Shown piece after piece: positions 1 through 6,958 of a stretch of DNA of 64,000 bases. The notes under the pieces are model-generated. The model did not search any database and was not told the origin of the DNA. It saw only the letters and a program-made list of their open reading frames with translations. The DNA comes from JAWPMV01 sp038527215 (GTDB taxonomy: Bacteria > Bacteroidota > Bacteroidia > J057), in contig JBCBGC010000007.1 of NCBI GenBank assembly GCA_038527215.1, forward strand, positions 55,424-119,423. The letters run 5' to 3'. Position 1 is the stretch's first letter; each line of letters starts with the position of its first letter. The position numbers and the translations under genes were made by a program.

Positions 1-586
1 GCAACTGCTTGATGTTCGTATAATCGATGCCTTCGCCTTCGTCATTGAAGTACTTGAGGGGCACCACCACTTTTTGCCATTCTTCATCAATCGCTACCCG
101 CTCAAAGTATTTGTTCGCGGTATAGCAAAAGGCCATGACCCCACTGTAATCCTCCAGGGTAAATACCATGGGCAAGCCAAAGGCCTTTCCTTCTTCGGTG
201 CGGACATACATTTGGAAAGCGGCATAGGGTAACAATGGCTCCAGGTTTTTGCCGGCATAATCATCCCAGCCCATCCCAAAACCAATCCACTCACAACCCT
301 GACGATTCCAACTTAGCAGGAGACTGGATTCTCCGGAATAGGTTACGTCGTGATTAAGCTCGAAACTTTTGCAACTATCGGATACGATGCCCCAGATATT
401 GAGGGTATCGTCCTGGAACAATAAAGGGGAGACCACCTGATCCACCGAAGTCGGAGGCAGAGGTTGGGGCTCCCTGGCATCCCCATCATAAAGAGCCAGG
501 GTGCGAAACTGCAGGCACCCGGCGAATAGGAGTAGAGAGCTGGCGAGCAGTAAGCTCACTTTAACATTTACAAGGGGCTTATTCAT
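1..586 (-). CDS. Lipoprotein with carbohydrate-binding-like fold, 3' end cut by window edge
   Basis: The reading frame is open from an ATG at 586 down to base 1, so about 195 residues are present and the C-terminus lies outside the window. The start MNKPLVNVKV is followed by a hydrophobic stretch and a lipobox-like LLFAGC with Cys24, so an outer-membrane or periplasmic lipoprotein is predicted. The mature part (WIGFGMGWDDYAG, a conserved-looking EEWQKVVVPLKYF near the cut) resembles the beta-sandwich galactose-binding-like modules (CIA30/CBM11 type) that accompany glycan-active proteins; this match is by eye. It is the last visible gene of a leftward operon, 4 bp after the gene ending at 591. 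Function is unknown; carbohydrate binding is an inference. Confidence 0.7.
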   Translation of the reverse strand, partial: MNKPLVNVKVSLLLASSLLLFAGCLQFRTLALYDGDAREPQPLPPTSVDQVVSPLLFQDDTLNIWGIVSDSCKSFELNHDVTYSGESSLLLSWNRQGCEWIGFGMGWDDYAGKNLEPLLPYAAFQMYVRTEEGKAFGLPMVFTLEDYSGVMAFCYTANKYFERVAIDEEWQKVVVPLKYFNDEGEGIDYTNIKQL

Positions 587-590
587 GATC

Positions 591-1580
591 TTAGAGTTGC
601 AGTTCCTGGTCCTTGGTGAATGCTAAATAATCCAATCCGAAGCGGGTTTCTGTCGTAGAACCAGCGATAGAGATCAATAGCACCTGAAGGGCTACGATTC
701 TGTCCACTTCTGCTTCGGGTATACCTGTTTGAGCCATGGTAGGGAAGACATGACGCCATCCCCCATCTTCTATCTGTATGTCGCCTTCTATCTGATAGGA
801 TTTATCTACCCCATCCGTAAACTCTCCATCGTCATTGGTATCAGTGAAAAACTGAAATACTGCAATGGTTCCCGGCGTTCCATCTTCCCAGAGGAAGAAG
901 TTAAAGTAAAGGTCCTCGGGAATGGTGGTAGGGACGGTGAAATAAGTTTGGTTCTGGATGGAAGGAAAAATGCGAATCAGCCCAACAAAAGCGTTAGGCT
1001 CCAGAACCACATTGGTACCCTCCATGAGGTAGTACTTTTCTCCCTGAGCTGCGACGATATCATCTTGAATACCGGTACGCGGGGAGAAATCAAATTCGAA
1101 GTTTCCGAGGAAAATGCTGCTGCCCGGATCCGTTTCAAAATCCGTAATCAGGTTGGCATTATACACTTTGGTCCCAGCGGAATTAATCTCGATAGATACG
1201 GTCAGAGAATCTTCCTCCGGAATGATCAGAGATACATCACAAGGTTCAGCGCGGAAAAGCGGAAGCTGAGAAGTCGAACCGTCCCAGGTAGAATTGTCCT
1301 GGTTCAATTGGTTGTCGAAGCCTTCAATCAGTTTGACAGCTCCGCTGTTTTTACCGGTAATCTTCAGTACCCACTCAATTCTCTTACTGAATTGCGCGTT
1401 AAAATGCACCTTTTCACTGGCAGAGAAGTCAACCGTAGGAGCACTCGCAGTCAAGGTCTCTTTGATTTCAAATTCGCCGAAACGGTCAATCAAATCCGGG
1501 CCATCAAACTCATCCGTCTGGTGGTTACAGGCCATGAACAACATGACCATTAGCATAGATAATATTGGTAAGTATTTCAT
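591..1580 (-). CDS. Hypothetical lipoprotein, 329 aa
   Basis: The N-terminus MKYLPILSMLMVMLFMAC ends in a lipobox with Cys18, so this is a lipoprotein. The mature chain is acidic and beta-rich. An N-terminal half that talks in strands (VHFNAQFSKRIEWVLKITG) looks Ig/fibronectin-like, and the C-terminal half (YFNFFLWEDGTPG, RFGLDYLAFTKD) looks like a jelly-roll ligand-binding module. I do not recognise a named family. It is the third gene of the leftward operon that starts at 5360, 11 bp after the 1592 gene and 4 bp before the partial lipoprotein at 586. Co-transcription with two beta-barrel proteins suggests a cell-surface complex, but no substrate can be read from the sequence. Confidence 0.7.
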   Translation of the reverse strand: MKYLPILSMLMVMLFMACNHQTDEFDGPDLIDRFGEFEIKETLTASAPTVDFSASEKVHFNAQFSKRIEWVLKITGKNSGAVKLIEGFDNQLNQDNSTWDGSTSQLPLFRAEPCDVSLIIPEEDSLTVSIEINSAGTKVYNANLITDFETDPGSSIFLGNFEFDFSPRTGIQDDIVAAQGEKYYLMEGTNVVLEPNAFVGLIRIFPSIQNQTYFTVPTTIPEDLYFNFFLWEDGTPGTIAVFQFFTDTNDDGEFTDGVDKSYQIEGDIQIEDGGWRHVFPTMAQTGIPEAEVDRIVALQVLLISIAGSTTETRFGLDYLAFTKDQELQL

Positions 1581-1591
1581 CAGGCTCAGGC

Positions 1592-3355
1592 TTAAAAGTT
1601 CATGTTGTAGAGGATAAAAATCTGGTCAATGCCATAGTCATTGGCCGCATCAGAAGCTCGGGAACCAGAGAAGCGCTCCCATTGAATATTGAGGTAGACG
1701 CCTTCTTTGAAGCGGTACCGGATGCCCGCAGCTAGCATACTTTCTGTATCATCTACGGTATATCGGGCCGGGAAGTCCCGCACTTCATTAAAACGCACGA
1801 TTTGAGGCAGGTAATCGCTGCCATTGGATGTCATATTTTTCAAGCCTACCAAGAGGTCCAGGCTCTCAATCAGTTCAAATTGCAGACCGGTCTCCAACAG
1901 GACATTAGTGAGGTCAATTTGCTGGATATCATTACCGCCTCTTGAAGCCTGCTCATATTGCAGTCCCAAGGTCAGGGTAATAGCTTCTTCCCGATTGATC
2001 CATTTGTGGATGTGGATATCAGACCAGAGTCGAGCCAGGTTGAAGGCCTTTAGTTCAAAGGTTCCCTGTCCCCGAATTTCGCTCATCCGCATCACTTGGG
2101 CCCCCACGTTCAGGGAGCTATCACTGGTGAAGAAGTCTCCTTCCAGGTAGAGCCCCCGACGGTTAGGCGTGGCCTGACCATAAGGCTGGGTAATCCCGAA
2201 GCGGGAGTCATAGGCCATCAGCACGTCAGACAGGCCAAAGGTGTAAATGCTCCTGTCCCGGTTGATGTCCCAAAGACTCAGTTGGCGGAAGCGCTTTTGA
2301 TTCCCGATGCGGTTGAAGGTCTCCAGACTACGGGTAAAATCTACTCTTTTGCTCTGAGCGCCAATGCTGAAAAAGTCAGGACCAATATTTCGGAAACCCA
2401 GTTTGATGTTCAGACGCTGGGGCACAAGGCTCAAAGCAAGGGCTCCGTCTCCAAAGGTATCATCCTTATCAAAGGTGAAAGCAGGGGTTTCGGGATCTAC
2501 CATATCCACTTCGCGAATAGAAGATTGTCCCATTTCTCCCACGAAATCCAGCGCCAGCTTTTTATTCTTAACAAGATGCAGATTCGCAGAGATCGTTTGT
2601 ACAGGGTTGCGGATGCCTGCGGTGAAATTCCCAATCGCCAGGGCGTCATAGGTATTCACGTAGGTTCCGGTCAGGCTTCCCCAGCGGTCGTTCACCAGTT
2701 CCACACTTCCTCCACCTACTAAGCGGCTGGGGAGGGTAAAGAAATCTGTTCCCCGAATCCGGGTCATAAAGCCCGTCAGATTGATCTCAGGCAAGATGGC
2801 TCCGGCGCTGAGCCCCAAATCAAAGCGAGCGCCCTGCATCCGCCGGGTGCCGTCTCCATTGTAGAATTGCTCATAGTCGATCAATTCCTGGCGCGCCTTG
2901 AAGATTTCCGGTTGGTGTACCGTACCTTCCTGCTGGACCTGGAATAAGGTATAAGGCGTCATTTTGAGATTCATGTCGCCTACGTGGTACTTGAAAATAT
3001 TGCCAGCCACGCCACGGGCAAACAACTCCCGCACCTCTACGGTCATTCCGGAACCGAAGAATCCGCCGAATTCATTTCTCAAACGGATTATACTTTGCAC
3101 CTCCGTTTGCTCATTGGGGGAGGCATTGACCTGGAGGTCAAGCAGAAACTCGCCATCCAGCAGATCGGTAGCGGTAGTCGTGTCAGTTTCAGCCAATGTG
3201 CCACCAAGGTTGGTACTTTGGATCAGTGTACGGCCCAGACCGTTTATACGGACGTTTTTGGGTAATTCCGTCTGACTCCATACACTCGACCCACTCATTC
3301 CCCATAGGAGGAAAAGGGCGAGCCCTGTTTTTAGGTAGTAGTGAGACCTTTTCAT
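1592..3355 (-). CDS. Outer-membrane beta-barrel protein, 587 aa
   Basis: A Sec signal peptide is visible (MKRSHYYLKTGLALFLLWG, then cleavage near SSVWSQ). The rest consists of alternating short polar turns and amphipathic strands, with frequent aromatic girdle residues, and the chain ends in NMNF; a terminal Phe is typical of barrels inserted by the BAM complex. No plug domain, TonB box or SusD-like sequence is present, so it is not a TonB-dependent receptor. It is second in the leftward operon, 10 bp after the larger barrel gene at 3366. The best description is a porin-like or structural outer-membrane protein working with the neighbouring barrel and lipoproteins. The family is not recognised. 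Confidence 0.7.
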   Translation of the reverse strand: MKRSHYYLKTGLALFLLWGMSGSSVWSQTELPKNVRINGLGRTLIQSTNLGGTLAETDTTTATDLLDGEFLLDLQVNASPNEQTEVQSIIRLRNEFGGFFGSGMTVEVRELFARGVAGNIFKYHVGDMNLKMTPYTLFQVQQEGTVHQPEIFKARQELIDYEQFYNGDGTRRMQGARFDLGLSAGAILPEINLTGFMTRIRGTDFFTLPSRLVGGGSVELVNDRWGSLTGTYVNTYDALAIGNFTAGIRNPVQTISANLHLVKNKKLALDFVGEMGQSSIREVDMVDPETPAFTFDKDDTFGDGALALSLVPQRLNIKLGFRNIGPDFFSIGAQSKRVDFTRSLETFNRIGNQKRFRQLSLWDINRDRSIYTFGLSDVLMAYDSRFGITQPYGQATPNRRGLYLEGDFFTSDSSLNVGAQVMRMSEIRGQGTFELKAFNLARLWSDIHIHKWINREEAITLTLGLQYEQASRGGNDIQQIDLTNVLLETGLQFELIESLDLLVGLKNMTSNGSDYLPQIVRFNEVRDFPARYTVDDTESMLAAGIRYRFKEGVYLNIQWERFSGSRASDAANDYGIDQIFILYNMNF

Positions 3356-3365
3356 GTATAGTTCT

Positions 3366-5360
3366 TTAGAAGAAAACTTTTAATTCAACAGTAGTTTCGT
3401 ATCCATTATATCGGTCAAGGACAAAGCTTCTGTCCTCAAAAGACATATAGCGCTGCCGTACGTAGAAAGCCGCATTTTTTGCCACGGTCCAATCGAAACC
3501 AAAGGCAATGGCCCGACCAAATTGATTGCGTGGCTGCAAGGTGCCGGAATCTCCCCATTCGGTATTTAACCCACCTTTGACATATTCCAATCCGCCATAT
3601 CCAGCCAGGATAAATCCAGGAAAGAGTTCGTAATACAGATCAAGTTCGTGGTAGGTAGCCTGCAGGTAGGCATCTTCTCTGTAGGTTGGGAAAAATCGCA
3701 CATCAGGAGAGGCTCCCATCCAGGAACCTAAGTAGAAGAGGTATAGGGGACGCTTAAATAATTCTGTGTGAAATTTACCCTGAACATCAAATGACTGGAA
3801 ATTCTTTATGGTCAGCGGGGCCAGGGTTTGAGGATCCACATCGGTAAGGGGCACGGTTTCAAAGGCTCCCCGGAAGAAAGTCGTAACCCGACCGTAAGGG
3901 CCTACGATGGTAGGTCCGGTGGCACCCGCCGGGAAAGGGTTGTAAATCCGTGAAAGAGCCAGACCATTGATCCGGTGGACAAAAGAAAGCTGGTTGCTCA
4001 GGGTATCAAGTTCCCGGGCGATGCCCCAACCAAGGTTTATGCCGAGTGGGCCTAACCTCGCTTCCGTATTCAGGTTGATCCCCCGCCGGTTATGCACCAA
4101 CTGTCCAACCTGGGTCAGGACGCCGCCGGCCGAGGGCTGGCCCACCTGATTCGGTCCCGTGGTGGCTTGCTGGATTTCAGGATTTGAGAAGGTTTGAATC
4201 TCCCCATTATCGTTATAGAAATTCTTGCCGATTTGGTAGAGTTGCACATCTAAGGGCAGGAAGGTGTAGTCTTTAGGAATCCCGATTTTCACCATGCCGA
4301 CCTCTCCATAGCGCTTTTCCTCTCCCGGTAAGGCATAGTTCCCTACCCCAATCTCTCCACTAATATGGAGTTTGGCTGGTTGAAACAGGAATTGCAGGGT
4401 ATGCAAGGCATAGGTTTGCACCGGAAAGGGTAGGCTGTCATTGGCCAATCGGGTTGGGGAAATCCGCTGGCGATTGTAGAGCGTGTTATACGCTATGAAA
4501 TTGTTGCCAAAGTCCTTCTTCAAGCGGAAGCCTGTCATAGAACTGGGGACGAAGCGGTTCAACCCGGCAAAGCCCGCATAGGTAGGGACATTCCCTGCTA
4601 CGCCCGGATTAACGATGGTGGCCAGTGGATCGGTTTGACCATTGAGTAAGCCCCCATTCACCTGAGATTTTCCGAACAGAAAAGCAAAGGATAAACGGCC
4701 TGGAAGGGAACCCCCTTCTACAATCAGGCCTTGGAAGGCTCGGTTATTCCACCGAACGTCCCGGCTAATCGCGCCGGTCTCAAAGTAGCTTTGGTACTTC
4801 TCCGTTCCATTTACCCCTTCCCAGGGAGTCCGGTCAAAAATGCTGAAGCGGTCGATCACCTGGAAGATGCCCATGGTAAAAGGGCTCATCGCGTACCAGT
4901 GAATACCGCCAGCCCTTACGCCAAACTTGCCAAATTTCGTCCGGAAGTTACCGTAGAAATTTAGCCCCAGGTTCATGGTAAGCACATTGCCTTCTGTCGT
5001 CCCGTCATTATAAGGCGTGAAGACAAATAATTCAGTGGCAAAGCTAGACTTGCCATTGGGTCGACCACTCACAAACATGGATAACATCGGTTCCCGATAG
5101 CCGTCTCCTACCCCGATGGATCGCTCGTAAGGAGCTAGATTCGGATAAGGCTCCGACATATCCCGGCCATAGCCGAAAAAGCGGTAATAACCTGTAACAC
5201 TTAGTTTTTTGAGAGGGACCTCTCGAAGGACGGAATCTCCCCTGGGGCTGAGATAGCCATCCGGAAGGGAAATGTCGTTGTCATTTTGCCCGAGTAGCGG
5301 AGCAGAAATGCTCAGCAGAACCAGGCATAATGTAACCTTTAAAAGCAGTAGTAATCGCAT
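3366..5360 (-). CDS. Outer-membrane beta-barrel protein, 664 aa
   Basis: This is the first gene of the leftward operon. It begins MRLLLLLKVTLCLVLLSIS with cleavage near LLGQ, then a short N-terminal segment (VPLKKLSVTGYYRFFGYGRD) leads into a long series of amphipathic strands rich in Tyr, Phe and Gly. The C-terminus ELKVFF ends in Phe, as expected for an outer-membrane barrel. No TonB box or plug is visible. The start ATG is 260 bp from the divergent glycoside hydrolase gene, and the intervening DNA carries phased TACATCA repeats. The family is not recognised; porin, glycan transport or secretion scaffold are all possible. Confidence 0.7.
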   Translation of the reverse strand: MRLLLLLKVTLCLVLLSISAPLLGQNDNDISLPDGYLSPRGDSVLREVPLKKLSVTGYYRFFGYGRDMSEPYPNLAPYERSIGVGDGYREPMLSMFVSGRPNGKSSFATELFVFTPYNDGTTEGNVLTMNLGLNFYGNFRTKFGKFGVRAGGIHWYAMSPFTMGIFQVIDRFSIFDRTPWEGVNGTEKYQSYFETGAISRDVRWNNRAFQGLIVEGGSLPGRLSFAFLFGKSQVNGGLLNGQTDPLATIVNPGVAGNVPTYAGFAGLNRFVPSSMTGFRLKKDFGNNFIAYNTLYNRQRISPTRLANDSLPFPVQTYALHTLQFLFQPAKLHISGEIGVGNYALPGEEKRYGEVGMVKIGIPKDYTFLPLDVQLYQIGKNFYNDNGEIQTFSNPEIQQATTGPNQVGQPSAGGVLTQVGQLVHNRRGINLNTEARLGPLGINLGWGIARELDTLSNQLSFVHRINGLALSRIYNPFPAGATGPTIVGPYGRVTTFFRGAFETVPLTDVDPQTLAPLTIKNFQSFDVQGKFHTELFKRPLYLFYLGSWMGASPDVRFFPTYREDAYLQATYHELDLYYELFPGFILAGYGGLEYVKGGLNTEWGDSGTLQPRNQFGRAIAFGFDWTVAKNAAFYVRQRYMSFEDRSFVLDRYNGYETTVELKVFF

Positions 5361-5439
5361 AACAACTAGAGGTAAGTTACGCCAGTATGTAACCAGTCTG
5401 TAAGGTAGAAGGTGTAGAATCCAATGCGAAATAATACAC

Positions 5440-5490
5440 TACATCACCATTGCATCAGCAGTGATTTTTTATTACATCATGACTACATCA
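5440..5490. promoter_or_regulatory. Phased TACATCA direct repeats, likely operator
   Basis: The heptamer TACATCA occurs at 5440, 5473 and 5484, and a one-base variant TGCATCA at 5451. The offsets are 0, 11, 33 and 44 bp, all multiples of 11, so all copies face the same side of the helix. They form two pairs, each with a 4-bp spacer. They lie about 80-120 bp upstream of the leftward operon start (5360) and 130-180 bp upstream of the rightward gene (5621). A cooperative activator or repressor site is inferred; the LuxR-type regulator at 6959 is the natural candidate. Confidence 0.5.
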
Positions 5491-5542
5491 TCCTCATATT
5501 TACTTGCCTTTAGAAACCATATAGGCTATTTTTTGTTTACAT

Positions 5543-5558
5543 ATTAGAAAATTCTAAT
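5543..5558. promoter_or_regulatory. 7-2-7 inverted repeat ATTAGAA-AA-TTCTAAT
   Basis: A perfect dyad with 7-bp arms and a 2-bp centre lies 62 bp before the start of the glycoside hydrolase gene. It is AT-rich and lacks a T-run, so it is not a terminator. A dimeric regulator site is possible, but short AT-rich dyads also occur by chance. Confidence 0.3.
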
Positions 5559-5620
5559 TGCTCACTTTTGATTTACTTAATTGAATATTTATTCCTATTT
5601 TTCGAATTAATAATCTTCTC

Positions 5621-6952
5621 ATGAGATATCTACTACTTAGCTGTGTATTCATTATGATGGGGTATGCTACTACCCAGGCTCAAGCCCCTCAAGGGCCCAT
5701 CAAAGTTGAAATCCGCAAAAACGGTACTAGCTGGCAAATCCTCCGGGATGGGAAGCCCTATTACGTTAGAGGCGTAGGTGGCCAGGTCTACATGGACAAG
5801 GCCAAAGCATACGGCGCCAATTCGGTCCGCACCTGGGCTGCCGCAGATGCTTCCCAAATTCTGGATGAAGCGCATGAACTCGGGTTGTCCGTCTTGTTCG
5901 GACTATGGGTCGGACAGGAACGTCAGGGATTCGACTATGATGATGGCAAAGCGGTAAAGGCCCAATTCGAAAATTTCAAAAATATCGTACAGACCTATAA
6001 AGACCACCCGGCTATTCTGATGTGGGGAATCGGTAATGAGAACGATTTGATGTACTCAGATTATAAGGTTTGGAATGCCATCAATGATATCGCGAAAATG
6101 ATCCACGAGGAAGATCCCAATCATCCTACCATGACGGTAACCGCGGGCATTGACGTAGCGGAAGTGCAGTTGATCAAGGAAAGAGCGCCTCATATTGATG
6201 TATATGGCATCAATACCTACGGGGGCTTGATCGGCATTGACAAAGAGATCAGAAGCTACGGATGGGATGGTCCTTATATGATCACCGAATGGGGACCCAA
6301 TGGCCACTGGGAGGTCCCAACCACCGAATGGGGAGCTCCGATTGAGCAAACCAGCAGCGTCAAGGCTGACAAATACAAGGAGCGCTACCAGAAAGGCATC
6401 GCCAACGATCCTGAAATGTGTGTGGGTTCTTATGTGTTCCAGTGGGGACAAAAACAGGAAACCACGCCCACCTGGTACGGCGTATTCCTAAATACCGGCG
6501 AAGAAACTGAGGTAATGGACAATTTGGAGTACCTGTGGACCGGCAGATACCCCAACAATCGCTCTCCTCATATCTATTCCCTGAAGATTGACAATAAAAA
6601 TGCCTACGAAAGTGTCTACATTAAACCAGGGAAGCCTTATACCATCGTAGCAGATGTAAAAGATCCTGATAATGATGAGATGACCTACCATTGGCAAATC
6701 CTTGAATCAGAATTTGGGCTGACCGGTAGTGGGGGTGATGCAGAGAAATCGCCTGATCCGGTGAAAATCCGCTATGACAAAAACACCAAAGATATTGTTT
6801 CGGCTGACGAAAAGTGGCTCAAAATTAAGGATACCGGAACGCTGATGTTCAAAGCGCCTACCAAACCCGGTGCTTACCGCTTTTTTGTTTACGCCAAAGA
6901 CGGTAATGGCAATGTAGCAACGGCAAACATTCCTTTCTATGTAAAGCGATAA
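5621..6952 (+). CDS. Secreted TIM-barrel glycoside hydrolase (GH2/GH5-like clan)
   Basis: 443 residues with a signal peptide (MRYLLLSCVFIMMGYATTQAQ). Residues about 25-310 form a TIM-barrel hydrolase: YYVRGVGGQ at the first strand, NSVRTWAA, then WGIGNEND with the likely acid/base Glu140, and MITEWGPNG with the likely nucleophile Glu223. This is the two-Glu arrangement of retaining clan GH-A enzymes (GH2 C-terminal barrel type). Residues about 330-443 form an Ig/cadherin-like domain (VADVKDPDNDEMTYHW) that may bind glycan. There is no T9SS tail, so a periplasmic or lipid-independent export location is likely. It is followed 6 bp later by a large regulator, so the two are probably co-transcribed. 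The substrate cannot be fixed from sequence; beta-glucan is one option. Confidence 0.8.
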   Translation: MRYLLLSCVFIMMGYATTQAQAPQGPIKVEIRKNGTSWQILRDGKPYYVRGVGGQVYMDKAKAYGANSVRTWAAADASQILDEAHELGLSVLFGLWVGQERQGFDYDDGKAVKAQFENFKNIVQTYKDHPAILMWGIGNENDLMYSDYKVWNAINDIAKMIHEEDPNHPTMTVTAGIDVAEVQLIKERAPHIDVYGINTYGGLIGIDKEIRSYGWDGPYMITEWGPNGHWEVPTTEWGAPIEQTSSVKADKYKERYQKGIANDPEMCVGSYVFQWGQKQETTPTWYGVFLNTGEETEVMDNLEYLWTGRYPNNRSPHIYSLKIDNKNAYESVYIKPGKPYTIVADVKDPDNDEMTYHWQILESEFGLTGSGGDAEKSPDPVKIRYDKNTKDIVSADEKWLKIKDTGTLMFKAPTKPGAYRFFVYAKDGNGNVATANIPFYVKR

Positions 6953-6958
6953 TATCTC

